The notes: generated by a model not told the origin, from the sequence alone. A stretch of 64,000 nt of DNA from Buttiauxella gaviniae (GCF_040786275.1 NZ_JBFMVT010000002.1:1178001-1242000); one strand, 5' to 3'; shown: positions 11,080 through 20,410, counted from the stretch's first letter. Translations and numbers: made by a program.

Positions 11080-13245
11080 ATGGCCAGTGACGTCACCCGC
11101 TTCACCTTTACCGCCGGGCGGACCCCGGATGACACCTTTGCCGTGGTGGACTTTCAGCTCACCCAGTCCCTCTCCTCCCTGTTCCGCCTTGAGCTGACCC
11201 TCGCCAGCAGCAATCCGGCCCTGGAATTCCGTAAAGTCCTCGACCAGGGGGGGACGCTGATTATCCGGCAGGGCGAGGAGATTAAGCGCCGCCTGCGCGG
11301 CATCGTGACCTTCTGCGAGCAGGGCAACACCGGTAAACACCAGACGCTGTATCACATAACCCTGCGCCCGGAGCTCTGCCGCAGCTTCCAGAATGTCGAT
11401 ATCCGCGCCATCTTTCAGACGCTGCTTAAAGAGACGGGTGTGCTCACCCATGACGCGCTGTTCCGCCGTCCGCACCCTTTCCGTGAGTTCTGCGTCCAGT
11501 ACCAGGAAACCGACTTCGACTTCATCGCCCGGCTGGCCGCCGAAGAGGGGATTTTCTTCTGCGAGGAGGAATATCTGGAGCGCAACCTGCAGAAACTGAC
11601 CTTCGCCGATGACAGCCGCGTGCTGCGCAGACTCGACCCGCTGCCGTACAACCCCAACGGTGCCAGTGAATCCAGCCGCTACTGCATCAACAGCTTCTGC
11701 CGCCGCGCGCAAATCCGCCCGGCGCAGGTCACCACCCGGGACTACACCTTTAAGGCCCCCCTCTGGCCCGGGCAGTTTAATCACCGCCCGTCGGAGATGC
11801 CCAACCAGCGGGCGGTGTATGAGATTTTTGACTATCCGGGGCGCTTCAAGGACGCACAGCGCGGGGCAGACTTTGCGAAATATCAGGTGGAAGGCTGGCG
11901 CAGCGATGTGGACTACGCCACCGGCACCAGCAACTCACCCCGGCTCCAGCCGGGGCGCTGCTTCAGCCTGACGGACCACCCGCGCGCAGACCTCAACGAC
12001 CTCTGGCAGGTGGTGGCCTGTACGTTAACCGGCAGCCAGCCGCAGGCGCTCACCGGCAGCGAAGGCCAGGGCACCACGCTCACCAACAGCTTCAGCGTCA
12101 TCCCCGCCGTTCAGACCTGGCGCTCACAGCCGCCTCTCAAACCGCGGGTCGACGGCCCGCCGGGGGAGGAAATCTTCTGCGACGAGCACGGGCGGGTGCG
12201 GGTGAAATTTGCCTGGGACCGCTACAACCAGGCGGATGCGAAAAGCTCGTGCTGGATACGCGTCTCGCAGGCGTGGGCCGGCGCCGGATTCGGCAATATC
12301 GCCATCCCGCGCGTCGGCCAGGAAGTGATTGTCGATTTTCTCAACGGCGACCCGGACCAGCCGATTATCACCGGGCGCACCTACCACGCCGGTAACCGCG
12401 CCCCGGGCGACCTGCCGGGCACCCGAACGCAGATGGCTATCCGCTCGCAGACCTACAAAGGCAGCGGCTACAACGAGCTGATGTTCGAGGATGAGACAAA
12501 TCAGGAGCTGCTGTCGATGCATGCCCAGAAGGACATGAAGACGGTGGTGCTGAACAACCGTGACACGGAGGTGAAAGCCGACCACACCGAAACCATCGGC
12601 AACAACCAGAGCATCACCGTCGCACTGGGGCAGACGGTAACGGTGGGCAAAGAAAATGCCGCCGGACACGACACAACCCTCAGCGTCGCGCATGACCGGC
12701 AGACAAACGTCGGTAATGACCAGACGCTGAGGGTGGCACACGACCGCACAGAAAATGTTGGTCACGATGACGCGCTGTACGTGGCGAACGACAGAAAAAT
12801 CACGGTAAAAGGAAAGCAGGCGCACACCACCACCGGAGACCACGTCAGCCTGGTGAAAGGGAAATACAGCCTGGAAGTGAAGGACGACCTGGCGCAGAAG
12901 ATTGCCGGGGCGCTGGGCATTGACGTTCAGGGCGATATTGTCCTGAAAAGCCACAGCAAAATCACCCTGCAGGCGGGCGGCTCGTTTATCGTCATTCACC
13001 CCGCGGGTATCGATATCACGGGGCCGAAAATCAACCTCAACGGCGGCGGCACTCCGGGGACACTGGTCCCGACACTGCAGCCGGTGATGCTGAGTGCGCC
13101 GGCGGATGGAGGTGATGATGGGTTGTGCGAGTCACAGCAGGATGGTGGGGGAAGCGGTGGCGAAGGAAATTCCGGTGCTGGGAATGATTCTGGGCAGGAT
13201 GAACCGGATAGCGAAGAACCCGCCACAAAGTTCCTATTTTCGTAA
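11080..13245 (+). CDS. vgrG: Type VI secretion tip protein VgrG (orphan)
   Basis: VgrG trimers form the puncturing tip of the type VI secretion system and carry effectors. The 721-residue protein has the gp27-like N-terminal region (from about residue 5 to 330), the gp5 OB-fold region with the signature DEHGRVRVKFAWDR near residue 370, and a long beta-helix of short repeats (SVAHDR, RVAHDR, YVANDR; residues about 490-600) typical of DUF2345. The tail from about residue 675 is Gly/Ser/Asp/Glu-rich and low in complexity, a place where cargo could attach. It is GC-rich, unlike its AT-rich leader and downstream partners. No other T6SS structural gene is in the window, so this is an orphan vgrG island. 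AAGGAATAACACC precedes the ATG. Confidence 0.95.
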   Translation: MASDVTRFTFTAGRTPDDTFAVVDFQLTQSLSSLFRLELTLASSNPALEFRKVLDQGGTLIIRQGEEIKRRLRGIVTFCEQGNTGKHQTLYHITLRPELCRSFQNVDIRAIFQTLLKETGVLTHDALFRRPHPFREFCVQYQETDFDFIARLAAEEGIFFCEEEYLERNLQKLTFADDSRVLRRLDPLPYNPNGASESSRYCINSFCRRAQIRPAQVTTRDYTFKAPLWPGQFNHRPSEMPNQRAVYEIFDYPGRFKDAQRGADFAKYQVEGWRSDVDYATGTSNSPRLQPGRCFSLTDHPRADLNDLWQVVACTLTGSQPQALTGSEGQGTTLTNSFSVIPAVQTWRSQPPLKPRVDGPPGEEIFCDEHGRVRVKFAWDRYNQADAKSSCWIRVSQAWAGAGFGNIAIPRVGQEVIVDFLNGDPDQPIITGRTYHAGNRAPGDLPGTRTQMAIRSQTYKGSGYNELMFEDETNQELLSMHAQKDMKTVVLNNRDTEVKADHTETIGNNQSITVALGQTVTVGKENAAGHDTTLSVAHDRQTNVGNDQTLRVAHDRTENVGHDDALYVANDRKITVKGKQAHTTTGDHVSLVKGKYSLEVKDDLAQKIAGALGIDVQGDIVLKSHSKITLQAGGSFIVIHPAGIDITGPKINLNGGGTPGTLVPTLQPVMLSAPADGGDDGLCESQQDGGGSGGEGNSGAGNDSGQDEPDSEEPATKFLFS

Positions 13246-13314
13246 TAGAAAATTTATTCAGATTACCGGTGCTCTACCCGGGATATTTCTTCTCTCTGAT
13301 AAAGGATTATAAAA

Positions 13315-15363
13315 ATGATTATCAGCCCTCCATTTCTGCTCGAGCAGGCAGATAGTGAAACCGACTCAGAATGGGTAAACAGAATGATGCCTGCTGATGC
13401 GCAACGAAGTTTCCCCATTAATAAAGGCCAGTCCTGGCACGGGGGTATTCATCTGACGGGTAGCTCATCAAATCCCGTAAGATGTATCGCAGATGGCAAA
13501 GTCCTTTCTCTGCGTCAGCCTGACCAGGCAAAACGCGATGTATCACCGCTCAATTACAACGGAGCGACCGATTACGGCTATGTCCTTCTGAAACATGAAA
13601 CGGAAATCGGGAGCGGTGATAGCGGCAAGATTGTTTGGTATTCACTGTATATGCATCTGAGCAGGGTTGACGGGAATGCTCAGCCCGGAAAAACACTGCA
13701 TCGCAAAGAGATAATAGGCATGGCAGGTATGGTGGATGATCAGAATGCACTTCATTTTCAGATTTTTTGTGACGATGAAAACCTTCAGAAAATCACCGGA
13801 AGAATTTCTCCAGACACAGACCTGACGAAAGATGGTCGGGTTGAAGTAGTTTATGGGGATATTCATTTTTTCTTACCTGCGGGAACCCCAGTTTATGAAT
13901 CCGCCCCTCCGGATAATTCGCTGGTGAATAACAGTTCAGTGCTGGAAACCAGCGTACAGTTATATGTAACCATGCGTTTTGACAAGGGCAGTTGTACGAT
14001 GACAACCCGCCAGGAGGATCCCATACTGCCCGATAATTATTCCGAAGTGGGTGAGCCTTTAGTTAATGCCGATGGTGAGGACTATGAATACAACCTGTAT
14101 TCCAGTGCGCTGAAACTCTACCCGGCCAGCCCGAGTGCGGGATATGAAATGTTGCGTTTTGGACGGGTCATTAATACAGAATACGAAACGCTTAGCCCTG
14201 CAGATGCACCGCTGTGGCAGAAGGTGAATACCCCTGAAGGGAAAGGCTTCGTTAACCTTGGAGCCCGGGACATAAAAGTCTACAGCGACGGCGATTTCCC
14301 TCACTGGATGGGCTGGAAACTGGTGGATGATGATACCGACACGAACAGCCAGTGCAATTCACCCACCATTCTGTGCACAACACGCAGTGACTTAAATCGA
14401 ATGATTTGTCATTTCCCTCTGGAGTGGGACAAGGCAACTGTAGATTCACGGTTTGAATGGCTGAAATCTCCTAATGATGTAAAGAATAAACCGATGGCAG
14501 AATGCGACCTTAACTTGCTGACGGAACACGGAAAAGCACTTTGTCTGGCTGAAAATCCGTTACCTTCTGGTCGGGTATGGCATTTTGAGCCGAGGGAGTT
14601 TATTGCACATTTCAGGAAGTGTGGATGGTTAGGACTAGATGATTTTGTACGTATTGTTCGTCGCAATGAGTCTCATGCATTGCAACCAAACTTAACCAAG
14701 GCAGAACTAGTTAGTTGGCTTACTACAGAAGGTAGAAAACCTTCAGGAGAAATAATTCGGCCAGATAATGTAGGTGTTAGTTTATCAAAAATCCTGTCAA
14801 AATATCTGATAGTAACCCCATTAAGAATGGCCCATTTTATGGGGCAAATGGCAAGGGAAACAGGAAGGTTTAAATTTTTTGTTGAAAATGGCGATTTGAA
14901 TTATTTCAATATGTATGAACCGAGAACTACTCAAGGGATTAAATTAGGAAATACTCAATCAGGTGATGGTGCCAGGTTTAAAGGTAGAGGCACTGTACAT
15001 TTAACAGGAAGGGAAAACTATTCGAACTATAGTAAATATAGATTTGGTCAAAGTTCTACCTTTTTCACAGAAGAGCCTAATAATATGCTACCTGCCATTG
15101 ATTCATATTGCGCATGTGATGCAGGCGGTTATTTTTGGATTAGCAAGCAGAAATTCTCAAGAACATTCCAACCAATTGGAAAATTAAGTATAAATTACTG
15201 GGCCGATCAAGGTAGTAGTCAATATAATGCTTCACAATTAACAGGAAGAATAAATCCTGGCCAAGATGGTTTTATTTCTGTCAGATGGCCTGCTTTTGTT
15301 CATGCATGGTATGCACTTAATGACGACGTTAGTACCCCTGATGATTTCCGCCCTATTAAATAA
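13315..15363 (+). CDS. Putative T6SS cell-wall effector: M23-like domain plus GH19-like lysozyme domain
   Basis: This 682-residue protein follows vgrG by 69 bases and lacks a signal peptide, as expected for VgrG cargo. Residues about 35-155 resemble the M23/LytM fold: His42-Gly-Gly-Ile-His46 where the family has HxxxD, His114 in YMHL, and His147 in ALHF where the family usually has HLHF. The middle (about 225-440) holds an SH3-like stretch and EPREFIAHFRKCGWL. Residues about 460-670 look like the GH19 chitinase/lysozyme fold: MAHFMGQMARETGRF with candidate catalytic Glu515, then FKGRGTVHLTGRENY. The last third is much more AT-rich than the first part, suggesting a domain swap near base 14620. 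The architecture recalls the amidase-lysozyme effector TseP of Aeromonas; that link is from memory. Confidence 0.8.
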   Translation: MIISPPFLLEQADSETDSEWVNRMMPADAQRSFPINKGQSWHGGIHLTGSSSNPVRCIADGKVLSLRQPDQAKRDVSPLNYNGATDYGYVLLKHETEIGSGDSGKIVWYSLYMHLSRVDGNAQPGKTLHRKEIIGMAGMVDDQNALHFQIFCDDENLQKITGRISPDTDLTKDGRVEVVYGDIHFFLPAGTPVYESAPPDNSLVNNSSVLETSVQLYVTMRFDKGSCTMTTRQEDPILPDNYSEVGEPLVNADGEDYEYNLYSSALKLYPASPSAGYEMLRFGRVINTEYETLSPADAPLWQKVNTPEGKGFVNLGARDIKVYSDGDFPHWMGWKLVDDDTDTNSQCNSPTILCTTRSDLNRMICHFPLEWDKATVDSRFEWLKSPNDVKNKPMAECDLNLLTEHGKALCLAENPLPSGRVWHFEPREFIAHFRKCGWLGLDDFVRIVRRNESHALQPNLTKAELVSWLTTEGRKPSGEIIRPDNVGVSLSKILSKYLIVTPLRMAHFMGQMARETGRFKFFVENGDLNYFNMYEPRTTQGIKLGNTQSGDGARFKGRGTVHLTGRENYSNYSKYRFGQSSTFFTEEPNNMLPAIDSYCACDAGGYFWISKQKFSRTFQPIGKLSINYWADQGSSQYNASQLTGRINPGQDGFISVRWPAFVHAWYALNDDVSTPDDFRPIK

Positions 15364-15377
15364 ACCCAAGAGGACTT

Positions 15378-15923
15378 ATGAGACTTTTTAATAAAATGTG
15401 CATAATTATTTTCACCTCTCTTCTTTCTATTAAAACATCCGCCGGTGATTTAGATAATAAAAAACAAAATTTCATTTTCTGTGCAAAAATTGATACAGAA
15501 GCAGTTTCTGATTTATTTGATCATTTTAAAAAAAAATATAAAAACGATGACACATTCATACTGCTGGGTTCTAATTCAGAAGAGTTAAATTATACAGAAG
15601 GGAACAGTCGGGCTACAATAGAAGGATACATCTATATAATGAACACTAATCTCCTAAAATTAGATTCACTGTCAGTTTTGACAATAAAAAATAGAATACC
15701 CACAGATACAATCACCTATATCAGCCATAAAAATAAAATACTAGGTGGTATTTTCTACTCCAATGAATTTATGCCACTTGAGGAAAAAACCAAAGCACCA
15801 GCCAACCTAATTTATATAGGAAATGCCGGAGATATATTTCATCTAAAAACTTACCAATTTAAAGATAAAGAATGCTCTAGCCGTTTCCCTAAAGAAATCC
15901 TAGCCAACTTTATTGATGACTAA
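15378..15923 (+). CDS. Candidate periplasmic immunity protein for the adjacent effector
   Basis: I do not recognise a family. The 181-residue product begins with a clear Sec signal peptide (MRLFNK, hydrophobic core, then KTSA before GDL; cleavage near residue 23), so it should be periplasmic. Two cysteines, in FIFCAKID and KECSSRF, could form a disulfide. It starts 14 bases after the effector stop, with AGAGGAC as ribosome binding site, and is strongly AT-rich like the effector's last domain. Position, export and size fit an immunity protein against a peptidoglycan-degrading effector. The function is inferred from context only. Confidence 0.65.
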   Translation: MRLFNKMCIIIFTSLLSIKTSAGDLDNKKQNFIFCAKIDTEAVSDLFDHFKKKYKNDDTFILLGSNSEELNYTEGNSRATIEGYIYIMNTNLLKLDSLSVLTIKNRIPTDTITYISHKNKILGGIFYSNEFMPLEEKTKAPANLIYIGNAGDIFHLKTYQFKDKECSSRFPKEILANFIDD

Positions 15924-16077
15924 TTATAGAAATGATTACTCGCTGTAATGAAAATAGTGGCGGAATGCTTATAAAGACATCCCAATATGTAAATCAGAAG
16001 TAAAGCTTATTTTTCATGGAACCCCTTCTTCGTTGTCATTAGTAGCAGCACTGCCGTATCAATTAATAAACAAAAAG
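15924..16077. other. AT-rich gap after the immunity gene, no supported gene
   Basis: A 23-codon frame and a longer frame without a start codon are visible, but neither has a ribosome binding site or a recognisable product. It may hold remnants of an older effector or immunity gene. Confidence 0.4.
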
Positions 16078-16107
16078 CACTGGGGTAGCCTCACCCAGTG
16101 TTTTTTT
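16078..16107. terminator. Terminator shared by the immunity gene and folA
   Basis: A CACTGGG/CCCAGTG stem (16078-16100) has a T-run on the right (16101-16107) and an A-run on the left (16072-16076), so it can end transcription from both convergent units. Confidence 0.8.
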
Positions 16108-16129
16108 CGTCATTCAATTCAATGCGGTC

Positions 16130-16609
16130 TTAACGACGCTCCAGAACCTCAAAGCAGTAACTGTGGGAGTTACTCTCATCGGCGTCGTGGAATTCACTGA
16201 AAGTTGACTGCCACTCATCCGGTTCGTAATCCGGGAAGTGCGTGTCGCCTTCCACTTCTGCGTCGATGTGCGTCAGATACAAACGTTGCGCTTTTGGCAG
16301 GAACTGTTCGTAAACACGTCCACCGCCAATCACCATAATCTCTTCTGCATCACCACAAGCCTTAATAGCATCTTCAACAGATGAAACCCACTCTACGCGG
16401 TCATCGGTACCCGGCTTGCTGCTAATAACAATATTCTTACGTCCTGGAAGCGGTCGACCGATAGATTCCCAGGTCAAACGCCCCATAACAACAGGTTTAT
16501 TCAGCGTATTACGTTTAAACCAGGCCAGATCGGCAGGTAAGTCCCAGGGCATGGCGTTCTCCATGCCAATTACACGATCTACCGCTAATGCAGCAATCAG
16601 ACTGATCAT
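16130..16609 (-). CDS. folA: Dihydrofolate reductase (trimethoprim target)
   Basis: FolA reduces dihydrofolate to tetrahydrofolate with NADPH. The length, 159 residues, equals E. coli DHFR. Catalytic Asp27 is present, as are the Met20 loop (GMENAMPW) and the [12 protein letters not shown] segment that binds the cofactor. Compared with E. coli, residue 23 is Asp instead of Asn and residue 45 is Leu instead of His (GRLTWESIG). Position 45 contacts the NADPH phosphate in E. coli. In E. coli folA lies next to apaH; here the T6SS module separates them. Confidence 0.96.
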   Translation of the reverse strand: MISLIAALAVDRVIGMENAMPWDLPADLAWFKRNTLNKPVVMGRLTWESIGRPLPGRKNIVISSKPGTDDRVEWVSSVEDAIKACGDAEEIMVIGGGRVYEQFLPKAQRLYLTHIDAEVEGDTHFPDYEPDEWQSTFSEFHDADESNSHSYCFEVLERR

Positions 16610-16880
16610 TCTATTAACCCAAGGGTGGTGAAAAAATTGCCGCCACTATACGGAAAGCGCATTCTTTCGTCGACTGTCCGCAAGCCTGTCCGCGAGAATT
16701 TTTTTGTTCTGCTACTGTAAACATGTAACGCACAGCTTCCTGATACAACAGGAACAATGAGTTAGCGTAAAAGCGCCAGAAATAACGTAAAAAATTCTTA
16801 ACTGCGGCCTGCCATCCTCTATAAGTTTACGCAATAGCTGCGCTATAGTGCATTTTTCTTCATCTCTACCGGATAACACC
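16610..16880. other. Divergent control region between folA and the LysE-type exporter
   Basis: About 270 bases carry the promoters of both genes. TTAACT and TATAAG 16 bases apart (near 16798-16825) could be the rightward promoter, but the match is weak. No other structure was recognised. Confidence 0.4.
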
Positions 16881-17495
16881 ATGCTGGAAACCACGCTTTT
16901 TGTCGCCACTCTTGCCACGTTGGGAATGCTTTCCCCTGGGCCTGATTTCTTTCTGGTCATTAAGAATGCGGCACGTTATCCGCGTACTGCGGCGATGATG
17001 ACTTCATTGGGCGTTATCAGCGGCGTTGCCACGCACATGACTTATTGCGTCGCAGGTTTAGCGGTAGTGATTACGACAACACCGTGGCTGTTCGATGTTC
17101 TTAAATATGCCGGTGCCGCCTATTTAATCTGGATTGGTTTCCACGCGCTGTTTGCTCGCGGCGGCAGCAAGATGGATGTCAGCAATGTTGAGCGCCAGCA
17201 AACCACGCTGAAAAAAGCCTTCTTACAGGGCTATTTGTGTAATCTGCTGAATCCAAAAGCGACGTTGTTTTTCCTGTCCGTTTTCACTCAGGTATTGAGC
17301 GTGAACTCCGGCACCATGGAAAAACTCTGGTACGCTGGCGTAATCCTGATGCTGTCGGTTATCTGGTGGCCGTTATTGGTGGTGCTAATCCAAAGCGAAC
17401 CCGTTCGCCGCGGCCTTGCCAAAGCGCAAAAGATTGTTGATAAGTTATTGGGTGGGATGCTAATTGGGCTTGGGATCAAAGTTGCGCTAAGTTGA
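16881..17495 (+). CDS. LysE/RhtB-family amino-acid exporter
   Basis: This family exports amino acids or their derivatives across the inner membrane by proton exchange. I chose the ATG at 16881 (MLETTLFVATLATLG), which gives 204 residues, the family's normal size; the frame extends 11 codons upstream without a good start. The signature SPGPDFFLVIKNA is at about residues 17-29, and five to six hydrophobic segments follow. The conserved NLLNPKATLFFLSVF segment lies in the middle. It resembles RhtC but is not close enough to name. E. coli has no such gene between folA and kefC. The substrate is unknown. Confidence 0.88.
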   Translation: MLETTLFVATLATLGMLSPGPDFFLVIKNAARYPRTAAMMTSLGVISGVATHMTYCVAGLAVVITTTPWLFDVLKYAGAAYLIWIGFHALFARGGSKMDVSNVERQQTTLKKAFLQGYLCNLLNPKATLFFLSVFTQVLSVNSGTMEKLWYAGVILMLSVIWWPLLVVLIQSEPVRRGLAKAQKIVDKLLGGMLIGLGIKVALS

Positions 17496-17501
17496 TTGTT
17501 T

Positions 17502-17521
17502 GGGCGGGTCAAAACCCGCCC
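17502..17521. terminator. Hairpin between the LysE-type exporter and kefC
   Basis: GGGCGGGT and ACCCGCCC pair around a CAAA loop. It lies between convergent genes, but neither side has a strong T-run, so termination strength is uncertain. Confidence 0.6.
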
Positions 17522-17529
17522 ATTGTTAC

Positions 17530-19389
17530 TTACCCGACAGGTTTCACAGGCGGCTCATCCGCCAGTTTCCCCGAATGAATGCCCTCTTCCGTACCCTGCC
17601 AGCCGTGGCGCTGAATCACATTGAGATGCGCCCGGTCTTCGTTAATCACTTCGGTCAGCATAGCGCTGGTGCGTTTAAGAACATCGGCGCGCGATGACCA
17701 GTCCGGTGCGGGCACCATCTCTTCCACCATTTGCATATTGAAACGACGGAAATGGTCGGCTCGCTCACGCGCTTCATAACTCCCCACGCCCAAACCTTCC
17801 AGCGCACGGCGCCCTACCTTCAACGCGCTTTCAAAAGTTTCACGTTCCGGCTGTTCTACGCCTGCCTGGCGTAGACGAATGTAGTGGTCAAGATCGCGTG
17901 CGCGGGCAATCACTAGCAGATGCGGGAAGTGTTCCTGCGCAAGCTGAGTTAACTGCATATTGGCATCAGGATCGTCGATGGCGTTAATCAGCACCTCGGC
18001 TTTTGCGGCTCCCGCAGACTCAAGCAAATCCACGCGGGTTGCGTCGCCATAAAACACTTTGGTACCAAACTTACGCAAGGTTTCGATATGGTCAGGGTCA
18101 TGGTCGAGAACCACCATTTTCACACCGCTGGTCAGCAGTAAACGCCCGGCGATTTGCCCGAAACGCCCGAAACCTGCGACGATCACTCGTGGCTGTTCTT
18201 CATCAATTTCATCCGCTTCCCGCGCCTGCTCTTTGCCTGATTTCTCCAGGCGATTAAGTAGCACCAGCAGCAACGGCGTTGCCGCCATCGACAGCGCGAC
18301 CGCAAGCGTGAGCGATTTCGCCCAGCTATCATCAAGCACCTGCGCCATTTTCGCCGTTCCAAAAATCACGAACGCAAATTCACTCCCCTGCCCCAGCAAG
18401 ACGGCAAACCAGCGGCGCTGTTTACCCGGCACATTCAACGGTTTTGCCACCAGCCAAAGGGTAATAATTTTAATCGCCAGGAAGCCGAACAGCAGCGCGA
18501 TAATGCGCAACGGGTTTTCCAGCAGCGTGCCAAAATCTACCGACATTCCCACGCCGATGAAAAACAGCCCCAGCAGCAAGCCTTTAAACGGTTCGATATC
18601 GCTTTCAAGCGCATGGCGGTATTCGGAACTCGCCAGTAAAACACCTGCAAGAAACGCGCCCATTGCCATTGAAAGCCCGGCTTCTTCCAGCAATAAACCA
18701 AAGCCAAACACCATAAATAACGCCATGGCACTGAAGACTTCTCGCAGGCCGGAACGCGCAACAAAACGCATAACGGGGCGCGTGACGTAACGGCCTAACA
18801 GCACGACAATCGCCAATGCGCCCACAACTTTCAGCGCCGAAATAGAGAATGCCGCGAAGGTGGTTGTCGCCCCGCTGCTGGCTAACAAGGGAATCATCGC
18901 AACCAGTGGAATGGCAGCAATATCCTGAAAGAGCAGCACCGAAAATGCGCTGCGGCCCATTTGAGAAATGGTCAGATTACGCTCGTTCATGGCCTGCATG
19001 GCGATGGCGGTAGAAGATAACGCCAGCGTCAAACCAATTAACACGGCCACCTGCCAGCGCAAACCTAAGAACATGCAGAACAAGCCGAGGAGCAAACCGC
19101 ACGCCAACATTTGCAGCGCTCCGCCGCCGAATACCGAGGCACGCAGCGTCCATAAGCGTCGGGGGTCAAGTTCCAGGCCAATGACGAAGAGCATCAACAC
19201 CACGCCAATTTCCGCAAAATGCAGAATAGTTTCGGCGTCGGTCACCAGCCGCAATCCCCACGGGCCGATAATGCACCCGGCAATCAAATAGCCGAGCACG
19301 GAACCTAAACCGAGACGCACCGCAATCGGGACAATAATCGCGGCGGAGCCGAGGTAGATCAGCGCCTGAATCAGGCTATGGCTATCCAT
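17530..19389 (-). CDS. kefC: Glutathione-regulated K+/H+ antiporter KefC
   Basis: KefC is an inner-membrane potassium efflux system that is held closed by glutathione and opened by glutathione-electrophile adducts, acidifying the cytoplasm to protect the cell. I chose the start at 19389 ([14 protein letters not shown]), which matches E. coli; the frame runs on upstream. The 619 residues comprise a monovalent cation:proton antiporter-2 domain with about 12 membrane segments (to about residue 380) and a cytosolic KTN/RCK domain with the Rossmann motif [12 protein letters not shown] near residue 402. The start overlaps the kefF end by 8 bases, so the pair is translationally coupled. Confidence 0.96.
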   Translation of the reverse strand: MDSHSLIQALIYLGSAAIIVPIAVRLGLGSVLGYLIAGCIIGPWGLRLVTDAETILHFAEIGVVLMLFVIGLELDPRRLWTLRASVFGGGALQMLACGLLLGLFCMFLGLRWQVAVLIGLTLALSSTAIAMQAMNERNLTISQMGRSAFSVLLFQDIAAIPLVAMIPLLASSGATTTFAAFSISALKVVGALAIVVLLGRYVTRPVMRFVARSGLREVFSAMALFMVFGFGLLLEEAGLSMAMGAFLAGVLLASSEYRHALESDIEPFKGLLLGLFFIGVGMSVDFGTLLENPLRIIALLFGFLAIKIITLWLVAKPLNVPGKQRRWFAVLLGQGSEFAFVIFGTAKMAQVLDDSWAKSLTLAVALSMAATPLLLVLLNRLEKSGKEQAREADEIDEEQPRVIVAGFGRFGQIAGRLLLTSGVKMVVLDHDPDHIETLRKFGTKVFYGDATRVDLLESAGAAKAEVLINAIDDPDANMQLTQLAQEHFPHLLVIARARDLDHYIRLRQAGVEQPERETFESALKVGRRALEGLGVGSYEARERADHFRRFNMQMVEEMVPAPDWSSRADVLKRTSAMLTEVINEDRAHLNVIQRHGWQGTEEGIHSGKLADEPPVKPVG

Positions 19390-19912
19390 GGTTCGCCTCC
19401 CGCCAGTCGAGCAACCGTTGTTTGTACATTTCGGCTTGTACCTCGAGGGTATTTTCGTCACAGACAAAAGTGAAATGGATAGTAAAGTGCGGCAGCCAGT
19501 TCATGCCGCAATACAAAGCGGTCGCCTGCAAAGGCTGGCCGAGCACATCAAAACCAGGATGGTTACCCAGCTCAAAGTGATTATCACCCCCGCCCGTCGT
19601 CACCGCCCACATAACATTTTTACCGCGCAGCGCCACTCCTCCGCGCCCATACGCCCAGCCGTGGGAAAGCACTTTGTCGATCCACAGTTTCATCAGCGGC
19701 GGCGTGCTGTACCACTGCATCGGATGCTGCCAGATAACTAAATCGGCGCGGCTTAATGCTTCCTGTTCGGCAGCAATATCAATATTGAAATCGGGGTATA
19801 GCTCATAGAGCGAGCGCACTTCCACATCAGGCAAAAGCGAAGCCTGTTCGATCATTTTTCGATTGGCGTGAGAGTGTTGGGGATAGGGATGCGCATAAAT
19901 AATCAAAATCAT
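19382..19912 (-). CDS. kefF: KefC ancillary protein and quinone oxidoreductase KefF
   Basis: KefF is a flavodoxin-fold FMN protein that binds KefC and is required for its full activity; it also reduces quinones. The start at 19912 ([11 protein letters not shown]) gives 176 residues, identical in length to E. coli; the upstream METGKT extension is unlikely. Family motifs [24 protein letters not shown] and [13 protein letters not shown] are intact. It is the first gene of the kefFC unit, and its end overlaps kefC by 8 bases. Confidence 0.95.
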   Translation of the reverse strand: MILIIYAHPYPQHSHANRKMIEQASLLPDVEVRSLYELYPDFNIDIAAEQEALSRADLVIWQHPMQWYSTPPLMKLWIDKVLSHGWAYGRGGVALRGKNVMWAVTTGGGDNHFELGNHPGFDVLGQPLQATALYCGMNWLPHFTIHFTFVCDENTLEVQAEMYKQRLLDWREANHG

Positions 19913-19943
19913 CGTTTTGCCTGTTTCCACTGCATTATCGTTT

Positions 19944-20073
19944 TATACCCTGGAAAATCCATATTGCAGGCAGACGGCAAGCGAAGGAATCCCGATGAGC
20001 CTACTCAAGTAAGTGATTCGGGTGACTGATAGCTGCCAACGCACCTGCAGGTTGAAGTATGCCGGGTATTATA
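19944..20073. repeat. ERIC element upstream of kefF
   Basis: It shows the ERIC layout: outer ATACCC / GGGTAT inverted ends, a GGCAAGCGAAGGAATCCC block, CTACTCAAGTAAGTGATTCGGGTG in place of the central palindrome, and the CAACGCACCTGCAGGTTGAAGTATG right part. It is about 130 bases and noticeably diverged in the centre compared with the copy before rluA. Confidence 0.85.
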
Positions 20074-20144
20074 TTGTAAACAGTGTAGCCCTTCAGGAGA
20101 GCGGCAATAGTAACGGCAGGCAGTAATTTCTGGATACAGGAGAA

Positions 20145-20164
20145 GCAGTGGCGAATGCCACTGC
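20145..20164 (-). terminator. Hairpin downstream of the small lipoprotein gene
   Basis: GCAGTGGC and GCCACTGC form an 8-bp stem with a GAAT loop, 12 bases beyond the stop of the lipoprotein gene. There is no long T-run on the minus strand, so it is a weak terminator or an RNA-protecting hairpin. Confidence 0.5.
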
Positions 20165-20176
20165 GAAAGGGCGAGA

Positions 20177-20410
20177 TTAGTTTTTCAGCTCATTCATCGA
20201 TTTAACCTGATCCCGGTTAATCTGTTCTGTTTTGCCTGTTTCCGCATTTTCGTAGGAGACCAGACCGGTATCGTCATCTACCTCAGGTTTGCCATCGGTC
20301 ACAATCGTTTTGCCATCGTTGGTTTTCACCGCCTGGTTAGACGAACAGCCCGCGACGGTAAACAGAGTTGCTGCTGCAAAAATAGAAGCCATCAAAATCT
20401 TGTTTTTCAT
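20177..20410 (-). CDS. YgdI/YgdR-family small lipoprotein
   Basis: The 77-residue product has a lipoprotein signal peptide ending in the lipobox VAGC (Cys22), followed by an SSNQ sequence. The mature part matches the YgdI/YgdR (DUF903) SH3-like fold: DGKTIVTDGKPEVDDDTGLVSYE and INRDQVKSM. Ser after Cys predicts outer-membrane sorting. The function of the family is unknown. It appears monocistronic, with AAGGGAGAAC before the ATG. Confidence 0.88.
   Translation of the reverse strand: MKNKILMASIFAAATLFTVAGCSSNQAVKTNDGKTIVTDGKPEVDDDTGLVSYENAETGKTEQINRDQVKSMNELKN

Noticed and set aside
12124-12999. 291-codon minus-strand frame inside vgrG
   Set aside because: GC-rich vgrG gives long antisense frames; no start signal and no recognisable protein.
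15949-16107. Small open frames after the immunity candidate, including one of about 50 codons without a start
   Set aside because: No start codon with a ribosome binding site, no recognised motif, and the longer frame runs through the terminator hairpin; at most a remnant.
18059-18790. 243-codon plus-strand frame across kefC
   Set aside because: Shadow of kefC; low-complexity Ser/Arg/Pro composition with no family features.
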